From Bacteroidota bacterium (lineage in GTDB: Bacteria; Bacteroidota; Ignavibacteria; Kapaibacteriales; UBA2268), in assembly GCA_004322215.1 (NCBI GenBank), contig SCSM01000021.1, positions 62,001 to 126,000 on the forward strand: a DNA stretch of 64,000 nt. The letters are read 5' to 3'. Every line of letters begins with the position of its first letter. Position 1 is the stretch's first letter. The notes beneath the pieces were generated by a model that worked only from the letters and a program-made list of their open reading frames with translations, did no database searches and had not been told where the DNA came from. A program made the translations under genes and the position numbers. Positions 18,015-26,394 of this stretch are shown one piece after another.

Positions 18015-18086
18015 CTGGGGCGGAGGGATTCGAACCTTCGAATGTCGGCTCCAAAGGCCGATGCCTTACCACTTGGCTACGCCCCA
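18015..18086 (-). tRNA. tRNA-Gln (UUG anticodon)
   Basis: 72 nt on the minus strand, from T at 18086 to discriminator G at 18015. Acceptor stem TGGGGCG pairs with CGCCCCA. The anticodon stem TCGGC/GCCGA encloses the loop CTTTGGA, giving UUG at positions 34-36. T arm GGTTCGAATCC is present. CCA is not encoded. It precedes prs-rplY-pth. Confidence 0.95.
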
Positions 18087-18197
18087 ATCTTTTGGTTTAT
18101 AGAGAACTACAAAATTAATATTTTTCTATAAGTTAACCAAATTTATTACAATTATTGTCTGAACTGTGATATGTTTGATTAGTGTGATTTTATTATT

Positions 18198-18246
18198 CCC
18201 TCATCCTTTTTTCCTTCTCCCGCTGGGAGAAGGGCAGCCGTGAGGG
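18198..18246. repeat. Composite palindrome
   Basis: Outer arms CCCTCA (18198-18203) and TGAGGG (18241-18246) enclose inner arms CCTTCTCCC (18213-18221) and GGGAGAAGG (18225-18233) with a GCT loop. It resembles intergenic palindromes dispersed in many bacterial genomes. Confidence 0.7.
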
Positions 18247-18277
18247 AGATGCTTCGACCGAGTTTAACCCGAACTTG

Positions 18278-18321
18278 ATGCTGGACCCAGCATGAGAGTA
18301 ACCCCATGCTTCAGAATGGGG
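18278..18321. repeat. Two adjacent hairpins
   Basis: ATGCTGG (18278-18284) pairs with CCAGCAT (18287-18293), then CCCCAT (18302-18307) pairs with ATGGGG (18316-18321). Both arms share the word ATGC/CCAT style composition with the preceding palindrome and form a consecutive series. Confidence 0.6.
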
Positions 18322-18506
18322 GGAGGACTCATCTATACATCACTCAGTTTCACAACACTAAAGTGTGGTGTTATTAAAATCCTCTAATCCTACAAATCCT
18401 AATTCTGACATTTTTTAAAATCCTTTTAAAACCGTTTTCTTTTTATATCATTACCACAACCTTAATTTTGTCCCGCATGTTCTTTGATATTCCGAAATCG
18501 GTAAAT

Positions 18507-18530
18507 GTAGGGGTAATTCACGAATTGCCC
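18507..18530. repeat. GTAGGGGTAATTC inverted repeat
   Basis: GGGTAATTC (18511-18519) and GAATTGCCC (18522-18530) are nearly complementary arms around CA. Similar words with this layout are dispersed repeats in several phyla. Confidence 0.55.
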
Positions 18531-18606
18531 GGTAGGGATTATTCAATTAAAATATCCGCCATTCAGAATTCAGCATTAATTTTAATCTGTCTAAAATGTC
18601 TTATCC

Positions 18607-18781
18607 AATAGGACATCAATAGGACAATACAAGACAAAAAGTGTCAGAAATCAGTCAAAATAGGACAAATATTACATATTCGCAATATTATAATCCATTA
18701 TAAATCAACTATTATTCCCCAAAAGCAATCCAAAAATTATAAAATATTGGACAAAATAGGACAAAATAGGACAAATATTCC
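18607..18781. repeat. AATAGGACA direct repeats, partly 10-11 bp phased
   Basis: Exact AATAGGACA at 18607, 18618, 18659, 18755 and 18765, plus a variant TATTGGACA at 18745. The triplet 18745/18755/18765 has 10-bp period and the pair 18607/18618 11 bp. The copies at 18659 and 18765 continue identically as AATAGGACAAATATT. Helical phasing suggests a protein-binding array; no partner is identified. Confidence 0.7.
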
Positions 18782-18816
18782 CTCTTAGTAATAAATAATT
18801 AGTAATTAGTAATTAA

Positions 18817-19848
18817 TTAGAATTCAGGGTGTATTAATTTAATCAGGTAAAACACCAATGCACTCATTATTGCTGATAGCGGTATAGTAACAATCCACGA
18901 TACAACTATTCTCGCAGCAACAATCCATTTAATGTTGGTAAAACTCGTAGTCGAACCGACTCCTATTATTGAGCCGGCTATAGTGTGTGTAGTGGAAACA
19001 GGAATTCCGAGTGTCGTTGCCAAAAACAAAGTCGTTGCTCCTGCAGTTTCCGCACAGAATCCGTGTACGGGCTTCAACCGTGTGATTTTCATACCCATGG
19101 TCTTAACGATTCTCCAACCGCCCATTGCTGTACCGATTCCCATAGCGAGATGACAGGAAAGTATTATCCACAGTGTTTTAAATTCAGTAATGCTTAATTG
19201 TACATCATTAGTGAAAATTCCGGCAGCTACAAGTACAGCCATAATGATACCCATTGTCTTTTGTGCGTCGTTGCCGCCATGCCCCAGTGAATACATTGCC
19301 GCTGAAAACAACTGTCCCTTCCTAAATACACTGTCAACTTTCCTGGGGTGCCACTTTTTGAAAATATGATAAACAGCCACCATAATACCAAATCCAAGTA
19401 CAGCACCAATAACAGGTGCCAGCGGTATGAAAGCCATCGCCTCGGTTAGCTTTTCCCAGCGGATTACTCCAAACCCCGAGTGTGCAATTCCCGCTCCTGC
19501 CAGACCGCCAAGCAAAGCATGTGATGAACTCGTCGGCAATCCAAACCACCAGGTAATTAAATCCCAGAATATAGCTCCTGCAAGTGCAGCCAGAACAACA
19601 TAAAGAAAAGCCGGGTCTAATGAATCAATTCTGACAATTTTTGAAACTGTATTTGCAACTTTGGGAGCGAATACGAACATAGCTACGAAATTGAAAAATG
19701 CAGCCCACATAACTGCAAATTTAGGTGATAATACTTTGGTTGATACTATTGTTGCAATTGAATTTGCTGAGTCGTGGAATCCGTTTATTATATCAAAAAA
19801 TAATGCAGTCGCAATTGAAAATATAACTACAGCCATTGTCCAATCCAT
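18817..19848 (-). CDS. pit: Low-affinity inorganic phosphate transporter Pit family
   Basis: 343 residues with about ten membrane segments. The two Pit repeats each carry their signature: NGFHDSANSIATIVSTKVL near the N-terminus with GLPTSSSHALLGGLAGAG, and GHGGNDAQKTMGI with GIPVSTTHTIAGSIIGVG in the second half. It should move Pi (as metal phosphate or with cations) into the cell. The DUF47 gene 178 bp upstream encodes the usual partner. Confidence 0.95.
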   Translation of the reverse strand: MDWTMAVVIFSIATALFFDIINGFHDSANSIATIVSTKVLSPKFAVMWAAFFNFVAMFVFAPKVANTVSKIVRIDSLDPAFLYVVLAALAGAIFWDLITWWFGLPTSSSHALLGGLAGAGIAHSGFGVIRWEKLTEAMAFIPLAPVIGAVLGFGIMVAVYHIFKKWHPRKVDSVFRKGQLFSAAMYSLGHGGNDAQKTMGIIMAVLVAAGIFTNDVQLSITEFKTLWIILSCHLAMGIGTAMGGWRIVKTMGMKITRLKPVHGFCAETAGATTLFLATTLGIPVSTTHTIAGSIIGVGSTTSFTNIKWIVAARIVVSWIVTIPLSAIMSALVFYLIKLIHPEF

Positions 19849-19944
19849 ATTTCCGCCTATTCTATCTTTCTTTGTATTTTGATATAAATTAAATATATAA
19901 TTTTCAAATTTTTAATTTTAACTCAATAATTGTTCCTTTATTTT

Positions 19945-20012
19945 CAATTAATAAATTTAAAAGATTGAAAATTCAGTGAAAATTAAAAATTAGAAATTGA
20001 AAATTTAATTGC
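19945..20012. repeat. Dispersed AT-rich repeat, copy in the pit-DUF47 gap
   Basis: GATTGAAAATTCAGTGAAAATT and AAATTGAAAATTTAATT words, diverged from the core of the tandem array at 15.8-16.3 kb. The copy separates two genes that are normally tightly linked. Confidence 0.45.
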
Positions 20013-20026
20013 ATTTTAATTGAAGA

Positions 20027-20650
20027 TTACGCATTATCTACAACAATTCTCTCAATCACGTTAGCAAGGTCTTCGCATCTGTCAACTGCTCTTTCGAGCC
20101 GGGCAAACACTTCTTTCCATTTCACTATTTCGAGTGCATTTCCTTCCTTGAAAAGCTTAACGATAGCCATCCTGTGAACTTCATCAGCCCTGTTCTCAAG
20201 CTCGTGGATTTTCATGCAGCTTTTCTTAACGCTGTCATTATGTTTCAAATCTCTTAATCCCTTAACAGCAGTAACGAGCTCGTTTGTTGACAGATTGAGT
20301 ATTTCTGCAAAATCGAAAATATCGGTTCTGAGTTCCTGTATATCATAAAGCAGTATGCACTGTGCCGCAGCATTAAGGTTGTCGGCAATGTCATCGAGCC
20401 GTTTGGTTAATGTTAGAATGTCAGTCCTCTCGAACGGAGTTATAAATGTCTTATGTAGTGCCTCTGTACATTCGAGAGTTACTTTATCGGCTTCCAATTC
20501 GTATTCCTTAATCTTCCTAACGTAATCTTCAAAATTAGTCTTTTGTGTTGTGAACCGCATAAACTCATAACACATCATCACGTCAATATTAATCACTTTC
20601 TCGAAAAAATCGAAAAAAGAGTATTCTTTGGGTAATATTTTTTTAAACAT
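20027..20650 (-). CDS. DUF47 (PhoU-like) Pit accessory protein
   Basis: 207 residues, all-helical PhoU-like pattern: YELEADKVTLECTEALHKTF, split before FERTDILTLTKRLDDIADNL, then ENRADEVHRMAI and ERAVDRCEDLANVIERIVV. The two conserved E/D-rich metal-binding helices are present. DUF47 proteins are encoded with Pit transporters and are thought to regulate them. It lies directly upstream of pit on the same strand. Confidence 0.92.
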   Translation of the reverse strand: MFKKILPKEYSFFDFFEKVINIDVMMCYEFMRFTTQKTNFEDYVRKIKEYELEADKVTLECTEALHKTFITPFERTDILTLTKRLDDIADNLNAAAQCILLYDIQELRTDIFDFAEILNLSTNELVTAVKGLRDLKHNDSVKKSCMKIHELENRADEVHRMAIVKLFKEGNALEIVKWKEVFARLERAVDRCEDLANVIERIVVDNA

Positions 20651-20957
20651 AATTCTCCTGTGGTAAACTCGTTAACACAAAATTAACAAATTTTCAGTTC
20701 CTTATTGATTGTTTTAAAAATGAATATTCGATTACACCATCATAAGTTTTTGAAAAATATAACGTATTATAATATTAATTGTCTAAATAATTGACTGAGT
20801 AAATAAAGTACAACATTGGTATTACAAATTAATTTAATAGAAATGTTAAACATAATTATAAACTTAATTTATACAAATGAAAAATAGTTGAATAAAAATA
20901 CTTAAATAAAAAAATTAAAAAAATAATTAACTATTAAAAAAGAGTAGGAGTGAATTA
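20651..20957. other. Divergent 307-bp AT-rich intergenic region
   Basis: It separates the DUF47-pit unit (minus) from the small membrane protein-tauE unit (plus), so two promoters should lie here. No consensus promoter or inverted repeat stands out. The only clear signal is the Shine-Dalgarno AGGAG at 20946-20950, seven bases before the ATG at 20958. Confidence 0.6.
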
Positions 20958-21254
20958 ATGAAGTTTAATGATATCAAATCAATCCTTCCGTGGATAATAA
21001 TCCTATTCGTACTTTTCCCCTTGTCATTTTTCCTTGGAGTCGAAAAGGAGGGTTTGCTCAATGTGAGGGTGGACACAAGCGATTTGGAAGGGATACGTCT
21101 CTGGTTAACAAATCTATACAATGACCACAGGTTTCTGTTTGCTGTGGTCGTTACATTAACAATGGCTACTGTCGGAATCACTATCGCATTTCTGACTGAC
21201 ATAATTCTGAAAGTACTTGGTTTGGAAGTAAGTAAAATTCAACATCATGAGTGA
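20958..21254 (+). CDS. Small two-helix membrane protein linked to TauE-type exporter
   Basis: 98 residues with membrane segments at about 10-27 and 58-85, separated by a short extracytoplasmic or cytoplasmic stretch (VRVDTSDLEGIRLWLTNLY). A clear AGGAG ribosome site precedes the ATG. Not recognised as a named family. It ends 11 bp before the TauE/SafE-type gene, so the two are probably one operon and may act together. Confidence 0.72.
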   Translation: MKFNDIKSILPWIIILFVLFPLSFFLGVEKEGLLNVRVDTSDLEGIRLWLTNLYNDHRFLFAVVVTLTMATVGITIAFLTDIILKVLGLEVSKIQHHE

Positions 21255-21265
21255 AAGGATAAAAT

Positions 21266-22321
21266 ATGGATATGTTTAATGTTTATCTTCCAATTGCTCA
21301 GATGGAGTTTAATGTTTTGTTGCTGATGGCAATTGGATTTTGCGTCGGAGTGCTTGGCGGGTTCTTCGGTGTTGGCGGTGCATGGATTGTTACTCCAGCA
21401 CTTAATATCTTCGGATTCCCGATGCCTTTGGCAATCGGGACTGATTTTGCACATATTTTCGGTAAGTCAATTGTAGCTACCCGAAAACACGGGAAAATGG
21501 GAAATGTTGACTGGAAATTAGGAATAACTACCATGGTTGGTACAGTTCCCGGCGTTTGGATTGGTGCCCAGTTGATTATGTATCTTGATAAATTAGGGAA
21601 ACAATCCGGTCAGGATATTGTCGGTTCTTCAGTGAGATGGACTTATATTATTATGCTTCTCGGATTGGGTATATTCATGTCTTATGATTATTTCGTTCTC
21701 AGGAAAAAGAAAGAGGCAAAAAAGCTGCAACCAGGTGCTGTCCATGAAAAATCATTAATAGATAAAATCAGAGCATGGAAATTTCTTGCGATTTCCTATC
21801 CGAAATCCAATATTGAATCAATATCAATTTTAATTGTGTTTGCGGTATTTTTCTTTTGCGGTTTCATATCGGGATTTCTCGGAGTGGGCGGTGGTTTCAT
21901 CAGGATGCCCTCGCTGGTTTACCTGATAGGTGTACCGACTGCACTTGCAGTGGGAACAGATTTGTTCATTGTCATGCTCGATGGAGCTTATGGCTGCTTC
22001 CTTTATTCATTCTACGGGAGAACAGAATTATTAGCAGCAGTGTTTATGCTATTCGGCGCCTCAATAGGAGCGCAGATTGGTGTTACGGCTGTGAAATATA
22101 TAAGAGGATATGGAATTCGGCTTTTATTTGCCATCATGGTATTTTTTGCGGGTATATCGGTTGTATTAAAACAAATGGATTCAATAATGAACAGTCCGGG
22201 ATTGAAAACCGCCTCCGGCTGGGTTATAATGGGTTCAGCATCTGTAATGTGTTTAATTATTATTATAAGATTAATCGTATCTGCAAGAAAGGAAATTCAG
22301 CAGAAAAAAGCAGGTTTGTAA
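21266..22321 (+). CDS. TauE/SafE family anion (sulfite/organosulfonate) exporter
   Basis: 351 residues, 8-9 membrane segments in two related halves. Each half has the DUF81 signature: GVLGGFFGVGGAWIVTPAL with AIGTDFAHIFGKS, then GFISGFLGVGGGFIRMPSL with AVGTDLFIV. The long loop between the halves (KKEAKKLQPGAVHEKS) is characteristic of the subgroup also found in sulfate-reducing bacteria. Sulfur-oxyanion export is inferred from family; the actual substrate is unknown. Confidence 0.9.
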   Translation: MDMFNVYLPIAQMEFNVLLLMAIGFCVGVLGGFFGVGGAWIVTPALNIFGFPMPLAIGTDFAHIFGKSIVATRKHGKMGNVDWKLGITTMVGTVPGVWIGAQLIMYLDKLGKQSGQDIVGSSVRWTYIIMLLGLGIFMSYDYFVLRKKKEAKKLQPGAVHEKSLIDKIRAWKFLAISYPKSNIESISILIVFAVFFFCGFISGFLGVGGGFIRMPSLVYLIGVPTALAVGTDLFIVMLDGAYGCFLYSFYGRTELLAAVFMLFGASIGAQIGVTAVKYIRGYGIRLLFAIMVFFAGISVVLKQMDSIMNSPGLKTASGWVIMGSASVMCLIIIIRLIVSARKEIQQKKAGL

Positions 22322-22330
22322 ATTTTCAGA

Positions 22331-22358
22331 TTAACCCGTCACTTAAAAGGCGGGTTAA
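22331..22358. terminator. Bidirectional stem-loop between convergent tauE-type gene and rfbC
   Basis: TTAACCCG (22331-22338) pairs with CGGGTTAA (22351-22358) around a 12-nt loop. It lies 9 bp after the exporter stop and 10 bp beyond the rfbC stop. The T tracts are poor, so efficiency is uncertain. Confidence 0.65.
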
Positions 22359-22368
22359 TAAATTATTA

Positions 22369-22941
22369 TTAATCCTTATATTCAAATAAAGAAAATTCTT
22401 TTTTCTTTTGCCATTCATTAAGAGTCATTCCCTTTTTATCCTTTTCAGAAAGGATCGGATTTCCAAGGGGCCATTTTATTCCGATATCAGGGTCTTTCCA
22501 CAATAAACATCCTTCACCCTTCCCATTCCACAATGCCGAGCATTTGTATTGAACATCAACAGTATCGCTTAGTGCAACGAATCCGTTTGCAAATCCCGGT
22601 GGCACCCAAAGAACTTTTTTATTATAGTCAGACAATTCAATACCGAAATATTTACCGAATGCCGGAGAATTTTTGCGAATATCAACTTCAGCAAAATAGG
22701 CAGTACCTGAAATTACTCTTATAAGTTTTCCCTGAAGCGGTTCCCATTGAAAATGCATGCCTCTCAGAACACCTGCCATAGAATGAGAAAAATTATCCTG
22801 AACGAAAACATCCGTTATACCAAGTGCCTTAAATTCATCAGCCCTGAAAGTTTCCATGAAAAAACCCCTGTTGTCTTTGTGTATTTCAGTTTCAAAGACA
22901 ATCAATCCGTTTAATTCTCTTGTTAGAAGTCTTAAACCCAA
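22369..22941 (-). CDS. rfbC: dTDP-4-dehydrorhamnose 3,5-epimerase
   Basis: 190 residues, cupin fold. Motifs: FETEIHKDNRGFFMETFRADEF, split before FVQDNFSHS, the catalytic-His segment VLRGMHFQWEP, and VPPGFANGFVALSD. It epimerises dTDP-4-keto-6-deoxyglucose at C3 and C5 on the way to dTDP-L-rhamnose. The other rhamnose genes (rfbA, B, D) are not adjacent. Its start is 7 bp downstream of the unknown membrane protein at 22949. Confidence 0.93.
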   Translation of the reverse strand: MGLRLLTRELNGLIVFETEIHKDNRGFFMETFRADEFKALGITDVFVQDNFSHSMAGVLRGMHFQWEPLQGKLIRVISGTAYFAEVDIRKNSPAFGKYFGIELSDYNKKVLWVPPGFANGFVALSDTVDVQYKCSALWNGKGEGCLLWKDPDIGIKWPLGNPILSEKDKKGMTLNEWQKKKEFSLFEYKD

Positions 22942-22948
22942 TTACGCC

Positions 22949-23947
22949 TCAATTCTTTTTATTGAAATATTTATCCGATGATTTTTTATTTATAAATACT
23001 CTTAATAAATTTTCAATATCCTTTGAACTGCCGAAATCTTTGCCGAGCATGAGCATCTCCTGTTGTGAGCCGGTTTGCTCGAGAACAAATTCCTCTTCCT
23101 GTCTAGAATACATTAATGTTACAGCATAAACAATCAACAGCGAAAATTCCAAGCCCAAAGCAAACAGTACAAGAGATGGCTCAGTTGGAGGTATAAATTT
23201 CAAACCTCTTAGACCGATAATGATAATAAGAATAGCAGCACCGATATAAACCAGTCCGAGTACAGCATTACTGTATTGTACTGTGAAATAATATCGCATA
23301 TACATTCTAATACCGTCATTAACATGGAATAATCTATATAGGAAACCGGCATTAAGCCATTTAACTGCTTTATGCAGAGTTCTCAGGTCTTCTATTGTCA
23401 TATTCCATTCTTCAGAATATGATTGAAGACTACGCAAATCCGCATTAAGTATATCATTAAATATTTCCTTATAATTTTCATCGGAATGATAACCGTATTT
23501 TAACTGAGATATTTTTTCAATAGTATTTACAACTTCACGGTCAATTTTCTGTCTCATATAACCGAGACTTTCCGGAAGAAGAGATGAAATAATGATAGAT
23601 AATGCCAAGCCGAATAAAGCTGACTGAAGTACGAGGGTAAGAAAAGGATTAAACCAATATCTTGCCTCGAGGGATGTATCTTTGTTTAAATCAATAGCCC
23701 AGTTAAAAATATATGACACGACTGATTTATCCTGGGAAGATTCTATAAAATATTGCATTGATGTACCGGTATCATTATAAACTGTACCGCGGAGGAAATC
23801 ATGGAAGAACCATTGCAAAATAGGAAGCAGGAGTATCATTGCAAGAGCCAGTCCGCAAAATGTAATTAAATAGAAAATTATCATCTGAGTGAAATTATGT
23901 TCAGAAAGTTCGAAGTAAGTTTTTGATATTTTAATATTATCCTGCAT
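22949..23947 (-). CDS. Unrecognised four-helix membrane protein
   Basis: 332 residues. Hydrophobic segments are at about 22-47, 101-123, 229-248 and 258-280. Between the second and third lies a soluble helical block with an acidic/basic pattern (MRQKIDREVVNTIEKISQLKYG, split here, and YKEIFNDILNADLRSLQSY). The C-terminus is charged. No family is recognised. Being 7 bp upstream of rfbC it may be part of an envelope polysaccharide or transport unit, but that is only context. Confidence 0.7.
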   Translation of the reverse strand: MQDNIKISKTYFELSEHNFTQMIIFYLITFCGLALAMILLLPILQWFFHDFLRGTVYNDTGTSMQYFIESSQDKSVVSYIFNWAIDLNKDTSLEARYWFNPFLTLVLQSALFGLALSIIISSLLPESLGYMRQKIDREVVNTIEKISQLKYGYHSDENYKEIFNDILNADLRSLQSYSEEWNMTIEDLRTLHKAVKWLNAGFLYRLFHVNDGIRMYMRYYFTVQYSNAVLGLVYIGAAILIIIIGLRGLKFIPPTEPSLVLFALGLEFSLLIVYAVTLMYSRQEEEFVLEQTGSQQEMLMLGKDFGSSKDIENLLRVFINKKSSDKYFNKKN

Positions 23948-24098
23948 TAATTATACCGTTATCGTTTTACATTAAGTTTTGTTATTTATTTAAATATACA
24001 ATTCTATAAAGCATAAATTTAAAAAAATAAAACTAATTTGACTCAATTTTTCATAATTTCGCATTTTATTTTTTGATTATTATCGAGTGATATAGATT

Positions 24099-25253
24099 AT
24101 GATATATTTCAATAATGCAGCAACAAGTTATCCAAAACCGAAGGTGGTTTTTGAGGCAGTAAACGAATATTTTAATGCTCCGACCTGCCATTCGGCAAGG
24201 ACAGGATTGGAAGTAGACGAGGACGACAAAGCGACTAATGCGAGGCAGAAACTTGCAAAATTATTTAATGTACAGGATTATAATCAGATTGTATTCACTT
24301 CCGGTAGTACAGAAGCATTAAATCTTGCTATCAACGGAATCGGCTTGAAGAAAGGTTCACATGTCGTTTCGACAGTGATAGAACATAATTCTGTAATCAG
24401 GCCATTGAAACATCTCGAAAGAGATGAAGGTGTTGAAGTTGATTTTGTCGGGTGCGATGAATTTACTTACGTAGAACCGTCTAAAATTGAAGAAGCAATT
24501 AAACCCAATACAAAAGCGGTTGTTGTCAATCACAGTTCTAATGTAACGGGTTCGATTCTCGATTTGGATTCTATTTCAAAAATAGCACATAAGCATGATG
24601 CTATTATTATAGTAGATGCATCCCAATCGGCAGGAAATATTCCGATAGATATTAGCGGCTGGGACATTGACCTTATCTCCTTCACAGGACATAAATCACT
24701 TTATGGGATCCAGGGTATCGGTGGATTATATTTAAAGAAAGGTCTGAATGTTAAGCCATTGAAGGTAGGAGGAACGGGTGTTAAAAGTGAAGTATTGACT
24801 CAACCGACAGAAATGCCATTGTATTATGAAGCCGGAACTCCGAACAATCCGGGTATTGTTTCTCTTGATGCAGGAGTGGGCTATATCTTAGAAAAAGGAA
24901 TAGATGTTTTAAGAAAAAGAAAAACAGAAATTGTTAAAACATTTATTAAGGAATTTGAAAATTATCCTGAAATAGACATTTATACTCGAGGAGAAAAGAA
25001 CAGCTATGTAAATTTCTGTTTCAATATAAAAGGAATGGTTCCTGAAGAAGTTGGATATGTACTCGATAGTTCTTACGATATTACAGTAAGGACAGGATTG
25101 CATTGCGCCCCTCTTATTTTGAAACCATTGGGTGTATATCCATGGGGAACAGTCAGGGTAAGTCCTTCATTTTTTACAACAGATAATGAAGTTGATAAAT
25201 TCATCGAAGCAATTAAAGAAACTGTTAAAACATTTGTAAGAAAAGGGAAATAA
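24099..25253 (+). CDS. Cysteine desulfurase-like class V aminotransferase
   Basis: 384 residues. Opens with YFNNAATSYPKP; has FTSGSTEALNLAI, the PLP-lysine in SFTGHKSLYG, and the active cysteine in VRTGLHCAP. This layout matches the cysteine desulfurase family protein group (SufS-related, TIGR01977 type) that takes sulfur from cysteine. No sufBCD or iscU lies nearby, so the sulfur acceptor is unknown. Short C-terminal tail. It stands alone between divergent and convergent minus-strand genes. Confidence 0.9.
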   Translation: MIYFNNAATSYPKPKVVFEAVNEYFNAPTCHSARTGLEVDEDDKATNARQKLAKLFNVQDYNQIVFTSGSTEALNLAINGIGLKKGSHVVSTVIEHNSVIRPLKHLERDEGVEVDFVGCDEFTYVEPSKIEEAIKPNTKAVVVNHSSNVTGSILDLDSISKIAHKHDAIIIVDASQSAGNIPIDISGWDIDLISFTGHKSLYGIQGIGGLYLKKGLNVKPLKVGGTGVKSEVLTQPTEMPLYYEAGTPNNPGIVSLDAGVGYILEKGIDVLRKRKTEIVKTFIKEFENYPEIDIYTRGEKNSYVNFCFNIKGMVPEEVGYVLDSSYDITVRTGLHCAPLILKPLGVYPWGTVRVSPSFFTTDNEVDKFIEAIKETVKTFVRKGK

Positions 25254-25294
25254 TTATCATCATTATTTATTAAATGAGTAATTCTATATCTAAA

Positions 25295-25966
25295 TTAATT
25301 TTTCAATTTTATGATTGGTTTATTTAACCATTTCTTTTTGTTTTCTTTATCAAGTTTCATGAAAAGAAAATAACAGATTAATGTGAATAACATTCCGATT
25401 ATTGAACCGAAATACACATCAATAAAGAAGTGCTGAACAAGATATACTCTCGATATGCCGACAAGTAATGCAACAAAAAAATAAAAAATTCCGATTTTCT
25501 TATTTTGAGTAATGATGCTCAATAAGAAAAACAAAGAAAATGCCGAGGCAGAATGTCCCGAAGGAAAACTGTTATATGATAGTATATGAACCCCAGGGGC
25601 ATAATGCAACAGGACATTATCTCCAAAGAAAAGTTTTGGTCTTGGTGTATCAGCAATTCTTTTAATTATTTGTGCTGCTATACCGCTTGCGGCATAACCG
25701 GAAATTGCAAATAAAAAATATCTTCCGTTAACAAAAAGTAATAATAGCAAGCCAACAGCAATGTATGTTAAACCGTCGCCGAAATATGTCATATACTTGA
25801 AAAAGAAATCAAGTGTCGGATTATGCAAGGAATTCAGCCAGAGCAGAAAATCACCCTTTTTCATAATTAGCAAAGGATAAAGACCGGCAATTAGAAAAGC
25901 GAGATATAAAGAAAAAAAATAAGAATTTTTCCTTATTAGAAATTTAAATTCATCAATAATTTTCAT
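25295..25966 (-). CDS. PAP2-superfamily membrane phosphatase
   Basis: 223 residues with about six membrane segments. The three acid phosphatase motifs are intact: KRIADTPRP, PSGHSASAF and SRVYLVQHFFIDV. Likely dephosphorylates a lipid phosphate such as undecaprenyl pyrophosphate or phosphatidate at the periplasmic face. The start is 9 bp downstream of the DnaJ-domain gene on the same strand. Confidence 0.93.
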   Translation of the reverse strand: MKIIDEFKFLIRKNSYFFSLYLAFLIAGLYPLLIMKKGDFLLWLNSLHNPTLDFFFKYMTYFGDGLTYIAVGLLLLLFVNGRYFLFAISGYAASGIAAQIIKRIADTPRPKLFFGDNVLLHYAPGVHILSYNSFPSGHSASAFSLFFLLSIITQNKKIGIFYFFVALLVGISRVYLVQHFFIDVYFGSIIGMLFTLICYFLFMKLDKENKKKWLNKPIIKLKN

Positions 25967-25975
25967 ACAGTGATT

Positions 25976-26332
25976 TTAATAATCAATTACCATTTTGCCT
26001 TGCTGACTGCTTTTTGTCTTTTTTTCAAAATAAGGAATTTTCAGCGTATTATAAAGTAACAATTCATTAAGAAATAAATTATTTAAAAGTATGCTGTATT
26101 GCAGCCGGTTATCGAGATTACCCAGCACATTGTATGCCTCGGCAATTTCATAGAATCTTCTAAGATTATCCGGTGTGTTACCGCAAATATCGGGATGGAA
26201 GACACGGCTCAACCGATAATATGCTTTTTTAATATCATTGGATGAAGCGGTCCTCTGAATTCTCAGTATTTTATAATAATCTTTAATTGCCATGTCATAA
26301 ACCAAAATTACACAGTTAAATATTAACTGCAT
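25976..26332 (-). CDS. Short J-domain (DnaJ-like) protein
   Basis: The true start is probably the Met at 26293, giving 105 residues beginning [12 protein letters not shown]; the upstream 13 codons are not domain-like. The J domain holds [19 protein letters not shown] with the essential HPD motif. The remaining 40 residues have no glycine/phenylalanine or zinc region, so it is a type III J protein that may stimulate DnaK ATPase. It overlaps no neighbour and precedes the PAP2 gene by 9 bp. Confidence 0.85.
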   Translation of the reverse strand: MQLIFNCVILVYDMAIKDYYKILRIQRTASSNDIKKAYYRLSRVFHPDICGNTPDNLRRFYEIAEAYNVLGNLDNRLQYSILLNNLFLNELLLYNTLKIPYFEKKTKSSQQGKMVIDY

Positions 26333-26367
26333 CTAATTCAAATTTAGCATTATTAAAGCCGTCCGTC

Positions 26368-26388
26368 AATCCGTAGAAATACTGGATT
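26368..26388. terminator. Small hairpin, possible terminator after the T9SS-tail gene
   Basis: AATCCGTA and TACTGGATT pair with one bulged T around GAAA. It is 7 bp beyond the 26395 stop. On the minus strand no good T run follows; on the plus strand TTTTGTTATT follows. Confidence 0.35.
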
Positions 26389-26394
26389 TTGTTA

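Larger units (their letters stand above)
18087..18816. other. Gene-free 730-bp region rich in palindromes and short repeats
   Basis: No convincing open reading frame is present on either strand. The region between the pit stop and the tRNA-Gln 5' end contains a composite hairpin (18198-18246), a 7-bp palindrome (18278-18293), a further hairpin (18302-18321), a GGGTAATTC/GAATTGCCC inverted repeat (18511-18530), an AATCCT-rich stretch (18380-18430), a set of AATAGGACA repeats (18607-18781) and a TAGTAATTA microsatellite (18788-18818). Confidence 0.75.

Noticed and set aside
18015-18086. tRNA-Pro reading (TGG in the anticodon loop)
   Set aside because: Proper stem pairing TCGGC/GCCGA places TTG at 34-36, giving Gln; the loop is CTTTGGA.
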